Made by a program: the position numbers and the translations under genes. Below, one piece after another: positions 17,617 through 25,711 of a stretch of 64,000 nucleotides of DNA (the first letter of the stretch is position 1; each line of letters starts with the position of its first letter). Source of the stretch: an uncultured bacterium (GTDB taxonomy: Bacteria > Dictyoglomota > Dictyoglomia > Dictyoglomales > Dictyoglomaceae); assembly GCA_938034905.1 (NCBI GenBank), contig CALHLF010000003.1, positions 32,201 through 96,200 of the forward strand, in the 5' to 3' direction. The notes beneath the pieces were generated by a model. The model made no database searches and was not told the origin of the DNA. It worked only from the letters and a program-made list of their open reading frames with translations.

Positions 17617-18618
17617 TTGAAAAAAGTAACTATAAAAGATATAGCTAAGGAAGCAGGAGTCTCTATTGCTACAGTCTCAAGAGCTTTATCAGGGTCTGAC
17701 TACGTTAGAGAAGAGACTAAAATAAAAATCTTAGATCTCTGTAATAAGCTTGGATATAAATTAGAAGAGAAAAAAACTAAACGAACATGTACCAAAGTAG
17801 TTGGCCTAATAGTTACTGATGTAACAAATCCATTTTTCACAGAAGTGGTTAGAGGAATAGAAGATACTTTAAGTTCTATGGAATATAGCCTTATTTTATG
17901 TAATAGTGATGAGAATATTGAAAAAGAAAAGGAGTATTTTAGAGTTTTAGAAAGTAAGAAGGTTGATGGAATTATTTTAACTCCTGCAGGAGGAAGTCAT
18001 AAATATATATTTAGATACTTAAAAAAGAATATTCCTATAGTACTTTTAGATAGATTAATAGAGGAAGTAGAATTAGATGCAGTAATTATTGATAATGTTT
18101 ATGGTGCCTATGAGGGAGTAAAGCATTTAATTGAGCAAGGTTATAGAAATATTGGAATGATAACTGGGCCTTTAAGTGTAATGACATCTAAAGAAAGATT
18201 AGAAGGATACAAAAAGGCGTTAGAAGAAGCAGGAATTCCTGTAAAAGATAATTTCATAGAAAATGGAGAGTATACTCAAGAAGGAGGATATAAAGCCACT
18301 AAAAAGCTTCTTTTAAAAAAAGAGATTGATGCTCTTTTTATTGCTAATAATGTAATGACCAAAGGAGCATTGCATGCTATTTCAGAATTAAATATAGATG
18401 TTCCAAAAGATTTAGGAATTGTAGGATTTGATGAAATTGATTTAGCACCTCTTTTAAAATGTCCTTTAACTACTATTGCTCAGCCTACATATTTAATTGG
18501 AGTAAATGCTGCTCAACTTTTATTAAGAAGGTTGCAAGGGAAAGGGAAAAAAGATAAAGAAATTGTAATTTTAAAACCTCAGATAATCTTGAGAGAATCT
18601 AGTAGAAAGACTAAATAA
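17617..18618 (+). CDS. LacI-family transcriptional regulator
   Basis: A 333-residue repressor. The N-terminal helix-turn-helix is clear (VTIKDIAKEAGVSIATVSRALSG, residues 3-25), with the hinge near residue 50-58 and a periplasmic-binding-like sugar domain from residue 62 (VGLIVTDVTNPFFTEV). The effector pocket holds the usual D in DRLIEEVELD and GFDEIDLA. TTG start with a GGGAGGGA site. It closes the operon formerly headed by the TRAP transporter and probably controls it. Candidate LacI-type operators (AAAACGATTT-like) elsewhere in the window lie in the xylB promoter, but that link is only a guess. Confidence 0.92.
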   Translation: MKKVTIKDIAKEAGVSIATVSRALSGSDYVREETKIKILDLCNKLGYKLEEKKTKRTCTKVVGLIVTDVTNPFFTEVVRGIEDTLSSMEYSLILCNSDENIEKEKEYFRVLESKKVDGIILTPAGGSHKYIFRYLKKNIPIVLLDRLIEEVELDAVIIDNVYGAYEGVKHLIEQGYRNIGMITGPLSVMTSKERLEGYKKALEEAGIPVKDNFIENGEYTQEGGYKATKKLLLKKEIDALFIANNVMTKGALHAISELNIDVPKDLGIVGFDEIDLAPLLKCPLTTIAQPTYLIGVNAAQLLLRRLQGKGKKDKEIVILKPQIILRESSRKTK

Positions 18619-18765
18619 TTAGTTTTTTAGAGAGAAGAAAGAACCTCTTGATTTATTTTAAGAAGCGAAAAATATCGCAGGATGAAAAGAAATTTAATAA
18701 ATAAAAAGAGGCTTTATAATCTCAGAGATTAAAAGGATTAAAAAATAAAATATATCTCAAATATA

Positions 18766-18774
18766 TGTTATAAT
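18766..18774 (+). promoter_or_regulatory. Extended -10 promoter of the exopolysaccharide operon
   Basis: TGTTATAAT is a perfect extended -10 element; the -35 at 17 bases (TAAAAT) is poor, as expected for extended -10 promoters. Transcription would start about 18781, leaving a leader of about 109 bases before the ATG at 18890. A 7-bp inverted repeat TAATCTC/GAGATTA lies just upstream at 18718-18732. I see no known riboswitch consensus in the leader. Confidence 0.5.
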
Positions 18775-18889
18775 CTATCAATAAAGAATAAAAAATATGA
18801 AAATCGAATTGGATTATCAAAGGAAGAAAGTTTTTATGCTTTTGCCCAGTTAGAATTTTATTAACCTTAGTTTTAACAAGAGGTGATTT

Positions 18890-19741
18890 ATGAGAATTAA
18901 AGTTAGCAATATAAGAGATATATTAATTTTTAATCTCTTTATGATTTTTTGGGTTATACTATTAATTTTTTTATTCTCTACAAGTTTTAATGTGAATTTT
19001 GAAAATTTCATTCTAATATCGCTTCTAATTATTAATATGCTAGTAGCTTATAACATAGGGCTAATTGAAGGACTAATTTTTTCAGTTTTTATGATTTTGG
19101 GATATGGTACATATATCTTATATAACATATTGGTCACCGCTTCTATAGTAGATTTTGAATTGAAATATGCTTTTTGGTTCTTTGTATTTCCTATTGGAGC
19201 ATATTTAGTAGGAAGTTTGGAAAGAGAATATGGAAGATTAAAGGAGCAAGTAGAAAAAATTAGAGAAAAGGAAAAACTCATACTTTTAGATGAGATAACA
19301 GGATTTCTGAATATTAATGGTTTTTTTCATCGACTTAAGGAAGAAGTGACGAGAGCAAATAGAACCAATTTATCTCTTTCAGTTCTTTATGTTTTTATCT
19401 CTGATGCAAGAGAATTGAAGAATATTTATGGAAGGGAAGGTTATGAGAAAATTTTGGAGAAAATCTCTGAAGAGATAAATAAAAATACAAGAGAAATAGA
19501 TATAAAAGGAATAATTGATGAATCTACTATTGGCATTATACTTACTAATACAGATTTAGACTCTGCTAATATAGTGAGAGAAAAATTACATAAATTCTTG
19601 GATAGAATTTTAGTGGAAATTGATGGGAAAAGAAGACCTATCAGTTTAAAGGTTAGAATAGGAGTAGCCCAATATAACACAGGAGAAGATTTTATACTTT
19701 TGTGGGAAAGGGCTAAAGAAAATAGTAGCTATGACGTATAG
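18890..19741 (+). CDS. PelD-like membrane protein with degenerate GGDEF domain (probable c-di-GMP receptor)
   Basis: A 283-residue inner-membrane protein. Four hydrophobic helices (about 11-30, 39-56, 58-80, 93-110), a short coiled linker (111-130), then a GGDEF-type domain starting at DEITGFLN (134-141). Where a diguanylate cyclase has GGDEF there is DESTI (210-214), and the metal-binding DxD region reads ISDARELK, so it cannot make c-di-GMP. The inhibitory I-site RxxD is kept as REID (201-204), exactly five residues before the lost motif. Four helices plus a dead GGDEF with live I-site is the plan of PelD, a c-di-GMP receptor for polysaccharide export, here without the PelD GAF domain. First gene of the operon; it overlaps the next by 11 bases. 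Confidence 0.75.
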   Translation: MRIKVSNIRDILIFNLFMIFWVILLIFLFSTSFNVNFENFILISLLIINMLVAYNIGLIEGLIFSVFMILGYGTYILYNILVTASIVDFELKYAFWFFVFPIGAYLVGSLEREYGRLKEQVEKIREKEKLILLDEITGFLNINGFFHRLKEEVTRANRTNLSLSVLYVFISDARELKNIYGREGYEKILEKISEEINKNTREIDIKGIIDESTIGIILTNTDLDSANIVREKLHKFLDRILVEIDGKRRPISLKVRIGVAQYNTGEDFILLWERAKENSSYDV

Positions 19742-21188
19742 AGTTTTAGGGGTTTTTTTAATCTTTTTGTTAATAATTTCCTTAGGATTGGCTCAAAATA
19801 AGAAGAAAATCTTAGTTGTTTATGATCATTTAACAAGGATTGGAGAGGATTACTTTTTAGAGAATTTACTTAAAAATTATTTAAGCCATTATGATGCTGA
19901 AGTAGGTAGCATTTCTTCAGATATTATTAGTAACGTAGAAAACTATGATGCTGTTATATATTTAGGTTTTGAAGAGAAATTTTTAAGGGAAAATTTTTTG
20001 AAAGAGATTTCAAAAGCCAAAAGACTTATATGGGTGGAGGCAAATATTGAGGATTATGCAAAATATATTAAGTGTAAATATTTTAAAATAGAAGGTAAAA
20101 GGGCAGGTTTTGGGAAATTAATCTATAAAAATAAAGAGATTTATTTTAATCCTGAAATACCTGTTTATATTGTTCATCCCAAGGAAGCTAAAGTGTTAGC
20201 TTACATAAGTGATGGAGTAAATAAGCTTCCTTGGGTATTTAATAGGGAAAACCTGTATTATTTTGGAAGGTTAGATTTTAGAGACAATACTGGAATTGTT
20301 TTTCTTGATATATTGCATGATATTTTGGGAGTAAGACATAAGGAATACAAAAAGGCAATGATTATTATTGATGATGTAAATCCCTTAACTTCTGCAAAAT
20401 TTTTGAGGGAAAAGTTAGAGACATATTGTTGTCGTGATGTTCCTCATCTTCTTGTGGTTTATCCTACGATTAGAAAAGAGGGTAAAGTTTTTTATTTAAG
20501 TGACAATGAAAATTTACTTTCTTTGCTAAGAAAAGTAGAGGAAAATGGAGGATTTATTATTCAGGGTTCTTATTTTGAAAATAATTATGATAATAAAATT
20601 AATAATGATTTGAATTTGCTTGCAAGTTATGGTTTATACCCTGTTGCCTTTAAATTGTATGATATACCTTATAAGGAGAGATATGTAGATGCAGGAAAAT
20701 TTTTTAAAATAGTCTTAGATGATAGTCTAATCCTTACAAAAAAACTTTACACATATATTTATCCTTTAAATTTGGGAATATATAATCCTAAGGATCCTAT
20801 AAATAGAATAAAAATACTTAATAAGGCAAAGGATCTTTTAACTTTAAGAGATGTGATTATTGGTATATCGATTCCTTCATATGTTACATCAAAGGATATA
20901 GAAGAGTTAATATCTGATTTAAGAGAGATAGGTTATGATTTTATTGATTTTTCCCAAGAACCATATCAGGTAGCAAATGAAAATCTAATAATAAGTAATA
21001 GAAATGGAAAAAAGTGGATTATGAGTAAAGTTCCAATATATGAGAAGAGACCCATAGAAAGATTTTTTGAAAGATTTATCATCTATCTTAGGTTTATTTT
21101 AATTTTTGTAGTAACAAGTTTTATTTTAATAATTACATGGTCATTAACAAATAAAAGGAAGCTTTATGAAAGAGAATTAAGAAAATGA
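19731..21188 (+). CDS. DUF2334-like polysaccharide deacetylase fold protein, active site altered
   Basis: A 485-residue protein with an N-terminal signal sequence (1-20) and a C-terminal membrane helix (about 448-470), so most of it lies outside the membrane, anchored. Residues 205-420 resemble DUF2334/NodB-like deacetylases: IIDDVNP (212-218) keeps the Asp pair of the catalytic DD motif. The usual HGYTH metal-binding motif is replaced by QGSYF (278-282), losing both histidines. It is therefore probably a non-catalytic or altered member, perhaps a polymer-binding module. It overlaps its upstream neighbour by 11 bases and the glycosyltransferase gene by 4, so it belongs to the synthase complex. 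Confidence 0.65.
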   Translation: MTYRVLGVFLIFLLIISLGLAQNKKKILVVYDHLTRIGEDYFLENLLKNYLSHYDAEVGSISSDIISNVENYDAVIYLGFEEKFLRENFLKEISKAKRLIWVEANIEDYAKYIKCKYFKIEGKRAGFGKLIYKNKEIYFNPEIPVYIVHPKEAKVLAYISDGVNKLPWVFNRENLYYFGRLDFRDNTGIVFLDILHDILGVRHKEYKKAMIIIDDVNPLTSAKFLREKLETYCCRDVPHLLVVYPTIRKEGKVFYLSDNENLLSLLRKVEENGGFIIQGSYFENNYDNKINNDLNLLASYGLYPVAFKLYDIPYKERYVDAGKFFKIVLDDSLILTKKLYTYIYPLNLGIYNPKDPINRIKILNKAKDLLTLRDVIIGISIPSYVTSKDIEELISDLREIGYDFIDFSQEPYQVANENLIISNRNGKKWIMSKVPIYEKRPIERFFERFIIYLRFILIFVVTSFILIITWSLTNKRKLYERELRK

Positions 21189-22444
21189 GAATTTTAACTT
21201 TTTGGGATTACGCTTTTATTGTTTCAATGATACTTGTATGGTTAATTCTTCTTTACCATGTTATTCTTACCTATTTTGGTTATAGATATTTTTTGAAAAG
21301 TTTAGCTTTTGAAGAGGAAAATGATGAATTACAAGAATATCCAAAAATATCTGTTCTTGTTCCAGCCCATAACGAAGAAAAAGTTATAGGTAATACTGTG
21401 GATGCAATAGCCCGTTCCATCTATCCCAAGGATAGATTAGAGATTATAGTTATAAATGATAGTTCTACTGATAAAACAGGAGAGGTTCTGAAAGAAAAGC
21501 AAAAGATATATTCTAATTTAAAAGTTTTAGAAATAAAACCTCCTCTTGGAGCAAAGGGAAAGTCTAATGCATTAAATCAAGGTTTAAAAATAGCTACAGG
21601 CGAATATATTGTAGTATATGATGCGGATAATACTCCAGAAAGAAGAGCTATATTAAACTTAGTAAGATTTATTATTAAAGATCCAAATCTTGGTGCTGTT
21701 GTGGGAAAGTTCAGAACAAGAAATAAAAATAGAACTCTTCTAACAAAATTTATTAATATTGAAACCTTGAGTTTCCAATGGCTTGTTCAGGCAGCAAGAA
21801 ATTATTTCTTAGGTCTCACTACTATTCCCGGAACAAATTTTATAATTAGAAAGGATCTTTTGGAAAAAATAGGTGGTTGGAATATTCATGCTCTTACCGA
21901 AGATACAGAATTGACCATAAGGATATATCAAGAAGGTTATGGTATAATGTGGCTTCCTTCTGCTGTCACCTGGGAACAGGAGCCAGAAAGATTGAAAATC
22001 TGGATAAAACAAAGGACACGTTGGGCTAGAGGAAATATATCAGTAATATCTACCTATCTAAGGAATATATTTTCTTTAAAAAGTAAGATAGCTTTTGATT
22101 TAATATATTTTACCTATATTTACATTATAGGTTTTTCAAGTATATTGATCTCAGATTTTATTTTCTTATTGGGACTTTTTAGGGTGATAAAGTTGAGTGT
22201 AGGTGGGCCTTTGTTAGTAATATGGATATTAGCTTATGCTTTGTTTATTACAGAAACTTTTATATCCTTAAGTTTGGAAAGGGGAGAAGGCAATTTTGAA
22301 AATTTCTTACTCATATGTCTTATGTATTTCACTTACTGTCAATTATGGTTATATGTAGTCTTGAGAGCTTTTTATTTTACTATTAGAGATAGATTAACGG
22401 GTAAGACAATGAAATGGTATAAAACAGAAAGGAGTTCAGCATGA
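21185..22444 (+). CDS. Processive family-2 glycosyltransferase (cellulose/PNAG synthase type)
   Basis: A 419-residue membrane glycosyltransferase. One N-terminal helix (about 10-30), the GT2 domain with VPAHNEE (about 57-63), the DxD in YDADN (about 139-143), the catalytic ED in LTEDTEL (about 237-243) and the processivity motif QRTRW (about 276-280), then three C-terminal helices. This is the PgaC/IcaA or minimal BcsA plan: it polymerises a beta-linked sugar from a nucleotide sugar and threads it through the membrane. There is no PilZ domain, so c-di-GMP control, if any, must come from another subunit such as the PelD-like protein. Start ATGA overlaps the preceding stop. Confidence 0.88.
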   Translation: MRILTFWDYAFIVSMILVWLILLYHVILTYFGYRYFLKSLAFEEENDELQEYPKISVLVPAHNEEKVIGNTVDAIARSIYPKDRLEIIVINDSSTDKTGEVLKEKQKIYSNLKVLEIKPPLGAKGKSNALNQGLKIATGEYIVVYDADNTPERRAILNLVRFIIKDPNLGAVVGKFRTRNKNRTLLTKFINIETLSFQWLVQAARNYFLGLTTIPGTNFIIRKDLLEKIGGWNIHALTEDTELTIRIYQEGYGIMWLPSAVTWEQEPERLKIWIKQRTRWARGNISVISTYLRNIFSLKSKIAFDLIYFTYIYIIGFSSILISDFIFLLGLFRVIKLSVGGPLLVIWILAYALFITETFISLSLERGEGNFENFLLICLMYFTYCQLWLYVVLRAFYFTIRDRLTGKTMKWYKTERSSA

Positions 22445-24438
22445 TGAATAATAGTATTTTTTTGATAATTTTTTTATTAATTTTTATTCCCATGCCTACA
22501 TATGCTGTGATTCAAAATAATAGGATAAATGTTTATAATATGTCTATATGTAGAGAGGATGTTTTGCTAAATCTTCCTTTAAACAGGTTTTCTTATTGGT
22601 TCTATATATCAGAAGGGGTAAATTTAACTAATAACTGTTATTTAAATCTAATTTATTCCTACTCTAAGACTTTAATCTCGGACTTATCCTTAATAACTAT
22701 CTATTTGAATGGATATCCTATAATGTCTAAAAATGTGGTAGAGCCAAATAAAAATTTAGTTAATATAAAATTGAAGCTTCCTATTTCAAAAATTAAAAAA
22801 GGATATAATGAAATAACTATATCTACAAGGCAAAGAAGTATTGAAGGAATGTGTAAAGATTTAGATAATGATTCTAATTGGATTCTTCTACATAATAACT
22901 CTATTTTACATCTTGAGACTATTGATAAACCTTATAAAATTTCATATTTTCCTTATCCCTTTATTGATCCCTTAAAAAGCGAAAATATATGTAATTTTGT
23001 ATTTTATCTTCCTAAAAGTTTTGATAATGATGAGCTTGAAGTCTTGTTTTACTTAGCAAATAATCTTGCTCTAATAGAAAGATATAAAAATTTATCCTAT
23101 AATGTATCCTTTGATAATCCTTTTGAGAGAAAGAACGAAAACCAAATCTTAATTGGAAGGATCAATAAGTGGGAATCCCTAAAAAAAGAAGATTTTATTA
23201 GGAGTCTGGAAGAGAATGATGGTTTAGTTTATATATCTAATAAAGACAGTTTAAGATTATATGTAACAGGAAAAGGGGAGGGTATATGGAAGGCAGCAGA
23301 ATATATTATCAATGAAAAACAAATAAAATTATCTGAGAAAAATCCTGTTATTATTAAAACTTTAAAAGAAAAGAAATATTTAAAAGATAGTAAGAATACA
23401 ATAAAATTAATTGATTTAGGTTTTAAAAATTTAGTTATCACGGGATCATATCATCAAAGTAGTTCCTTTCTTGTTAAGTCTCCTATGGGATTTGATAAAA
23501 TCGATAAGGGTTCTTTTATAGAACTTCATTTTAGTCATTCTCCAGCATTAGATGAAAAGTCAATACTTACTGTTTATATTAATGGTGTGCCTGTAAAAAG
23601 TGAGTCTTTAAATGGTAAAAATTTAGAAAATGGAAGATTAAAAGTATTTTTTCCAGAGAGCGAATTCGATAAAAAAGAATGGCTTATTGATATAAAAGTT
23701 TATCATAACCTTAGAAATGTAGATTGTGATAAGAGATTTGATGAAGTTGCATGGACTAAAATTGATGGATCTTCTTTAATCCATTTTGTTAAAAATAATG
23801 AGGAGGAATATCCCAATCTAAAAAATTTATTTAGAGGAAATCCTAAAGATATTTATATATGGCTGGGTGAAAAAATAAACTCTTATGAGATTACTTCTTT
23901 AGCAACTTTAATTGGTAAAATAGGGCAAAATATGGGAGAAAGGTATAGTTTCAGGGTTTTAAATGGGAAAAATATAGACGAAAACTTGGTTTCTAAGAAA
24001 GATATTATTTTTATTGGTAAATTTAATGACAATAGAATAGAAGATATAGAAAACTATCTTTGGATTATCCCTTACGAAGAAAGATTTAGATTGAAAAAAG
24101 AACTAAATATTTATATTGATGGTTTCAATACTGATATAATATTTCAATCAAATTATTCTCCCTTTAAAGGTAAATTATATTCCATATTCTATGCAGAGAA
24201 AGATTCATTATTAAGGTTGAATAGCTTTTTAAATAGAGTTGAAAATATAAATAAAATAAATGGACAGATTACTTTAATAACAAAATTAGGAAATATTTAT
24301 TCAGAAATTTTAGCTGAGCAAAAAGCCACATTTAAATTTTTACCCAAAATAACTCCCTTAATTTTATATTTATTAATTTTATTAGTTATAATTATATTAA
24401 GTATAGTTTTGGTGATCTGGAATAGAAGGAAGTTATAG
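22441..24438 (+). CDS. BcsB-like exopolysaccharide synthase partner protein
   Basis: A 665-residue envelope protein with a signal peptide (1-23) and one C-terminal membrane helix (about 640-660). Two similar halves are suggested, each with a jelly-roll carbohydrate-binding-like part (first LNLIYSYSKTLISDLSLITIYLNGYPI, about 66-92; second about 375-410, IELHFSHSPALDEKS...LTVYINGVPV) and a following alpha/beta part, the layout of BcsB. BcsB guides the polymer through the periplasm and docks to the synthase by its C-terminal helix. ATG start overlaps the glycosyltransferase stop by 4 bases. Sequence similarity to true BcsB is low; the call rests on architecture, repeats and context. Confidence 0.75.
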   Translation: MMNNSIFLIIFLLIFIPMPTYAVIQNNRINVYNMSICREDVLLNLPLNRFSYWFYISEGVNLTNNCYLNLIYSYSKTLISDLSLITIYLNGYPIMSKNVVEPNKNLVNIKLKLPISKIKKGYNEITISTRQRSIEGMCKDLDNDSNWILLHNNSILHLETIDKPYKISYFPYPFIDPLKSENICNFVFYLPKSFDNDELEVLFYLANNLALIERYKNLSYNVSFDNPFERKNENQILIGRINKWESLKKEDFIRSLEENDGLVYISNKDSLRLYVTGKGEGIWKAAEYIINEKQIKLSEKNPVIIKTLKEKKYLKDSKNTIKLIDLGFKNLVITGSYHQSSSFLVKSPMGFDKIDKGSFIELHFSHSPALDEKSILTVYINGVPVKSESLNGKNLENGRLKVFFPESEFDKKEWLIDIKVYHNLRNVDCDKRFDEVAWTKIDGSSLIHFVKNNEEEYPNLKNLFRGNPKDIYIWLGEKINSYEITSLATLIGKIGQNMGERYSFRVLNGKNIDENLVSKKDIIFIGKFNDNRIEDIENYLWIIPYEERFRLKKELNIYIDGFNTDIIFQSNYSPFKGKLYSIFYAEKDSLLRLNSFLNRVENINKINGQITLITKLGNIYSEILAEQKATFKFLPKITPLILYLLILLVIIILSIVLVIWNRRKL

Positions 24439-24466
24439 TTAATAATTATAGAGAGGAGGTAAAATC

Positions 24467-24847
24467 TTGAAGGATAGAGAGACTGGTGCAAAACTTTGGT
24501 TTATTCCTGACGCATATCTTCCATCCGTAGGAGATTCTAAGCTTCCCAGTCATGAGTCTACTTGTATTTTGAATGTCAATAAAAAACCAGCTAAGGTAAA
24601 ATTTACCTTTTACTTTGAAGATAAAGATCCTGTAGAGTCTAATGAAATTGTTGTTCCTGCTGAGAGGACTTGGCATGTTCGTTTAGATAGATCAGAAGAG
24701 ATTTTAGGTGTTAAGTTAGAAAGAAAAATCCCCTTTGCTATAAAGGTAGAAAGTGATGTGAAAATTATAGTTCAACATTCAAGATTAGATACAAGACAGG
24801 CTAATTTAGCTTATATGACAGCTATTCCCTGGGCCGAGGGTGAATGA
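24467..24847 (+). CDS. ASRT-family small protein (sensory rhodopsin transducer-like)
   Basis: A 126-residue soluble protein matching the Anabaena sensory rhodopsin transducer family along its whole length: G(A)KLWFIPDAYLP near the start, SHESTCILN, FYFEDKDP, VPAERTWHVRLD, ESDVKIIVQHSRLDTRQA near the end. The family forms beta-rich oligomers and has been proposed to bind small molecules such as sugars. No rhodopsin gene is visible here. TTG start after GAGAGGAGGT, 28 bases after the BcsB-like gene, so it is probably the last gene of the exopolysaccharide operon, which supports a carbohydrate-sensing or binding job. A hairpin directly follows. Confidence 0.88.
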   Translation: MKDRETGAKLWFIPDAYLPSVGDSKLPSHESTCILNVNKKPAKVKFTFYFEDKDPVESNEIVVPAERTWHVRLDRSEEILGVKLERKIPFAIKVESDVKIIVQHSRLDTRQANLAYMTAIPWAEGE

Positions 24848-24874
24848 TAAATTGAAAAGGAATTTTATCATTCA
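24841..24874. terminator. Bidirectional terminator
   Basis: Perfect 11-bp inverted repeat TGAATGATAAA (24841-24851) with TTTATCATTCA (24864-24874), loop of 12 bases. It overlaps the end of the ASRT gene and the stop codon of the convergent metallophosphoesterase gene and so could stop transcripts from both strands. Confidence 0.65.
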
Positions 24875-25630
24875 TTTCTCAATAATAATTTTTTTATCTA
24901 TAATTCCATTTTTTGAGAGGTTTATTAATATAAAGTGAGGTTTCCCCGCTTCGATTTCTGGAGATACATAAGGGGTAGCTCCTCCTATTCCAGAAATTAT
25001 ATAAATTACACCATTTATCTTTCTTCTGTAATACATATGTATATGCCCTGAAAAAACATAATTTACCTGATATTTCTCAAAAACCTCCATAAGTTTTTTG
25101 GATTCTATAAGGTCCGCCTTATGGAATAAAAAGAAAAAACTTGGAGAGATTACCGGTTGATGCATAAAAACAAATTTATATTTTGCTTTTGTATCTTCTA
25201 AAATACTGATTAACCATTCCATTTGTTTTTCTCCGATTCTTCCTGAGGAATTATTTAGAATAATGAATCTTGCATTTTCATAATCAAAATAGTAATATAG
25301 CGGTTTTCCTGTGAATTCCTGAAATTTTTCCCCATTGGGATCACCTTTTAAATCATGGTTTCCTGGAACAAGATAAATGGGAATTTTTAAATTCTTAAGA
25401 AGATTTTGAATATAATTATATTGCTCAGGACTGCTATCTTCTAAAATATCTCCCAGTTGAATAATAAATTTTACATCAGTTTTTAAAATTTCCAAAAGAT
25501 TTTTCTCAAAAACTCCTTTCATAGGTCTTCCTGTTCTATCTCCAATAACTGCAAAGGTAAAGGAATAAGAGATGGAGAATATTGAAAGAAGTAATAAAAA
25601 TAAACTTAGAGTTCCTTTAATCCTTCTCAT
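24872..25630 (-). CDS. Secreted calcineurin-like metallophosphoesterase
   Basis: A 252-residue protein with a signal peptide (1-20, ending near SYSFTF). Metallophosphoesterase motifs in order: a divergent first motif (FAVIGDRTG, D without the usual DxH), GDILEDSS (metal Asp), PGNHDLKG (GNH[DE]), HQP and GHIHMYY (GHxH). The first histidine of DxH is replaced by Arg (GDR), seen in some members. The substrate is unknown; an envelope phosphodiesterase is likely. The ATG at 25630 is chosen because AAGAGGA lies 6 bases upstream and the signal peptide begins there; a longer frame reaching 25750 lacks a ribosome-binding site and would overlap the divergent GH36 gene. Confidence 0.85.
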   Translation of the reverse strand: MRRIKGTLSLFLLLLSIFSISYSFTFAVIGDRTGRPMKGVFEKNLLEILKTDVKFIIQLGDILEDSSPEQYNYIQNLLKNLKIPIYLVPGNHDLKGDPNGEKFQEFTGKPLYYYFDYENARFIILNNSSGRIGEKQMEWLISILEDTKAKYKFVFMHQPVISPSFFFLFHKADLIESKKLMEVFEKYQVNYVFSGHIHMYYRRKINGVIYIISGIGGATPYVSPEIEAGKPHFILINLSKNGIIDKKIIIEK

Positions 25631-25711
25631 TTTCATTCCTCTTAGTAGAAATTTGTACTTTTTAATTGTATATTCTAATATATAAATTTTTACTATGAAA
25701 GAGGTGGTATA

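Noticed and set aside
18781..18889. Possible c-di-GMP riboswitch in the leader of the exopolysaccharide operon
   Set aside because: Looked for because of the c-di-GMP link; the GEMM core and tetraloop-receptor elements are not visible.
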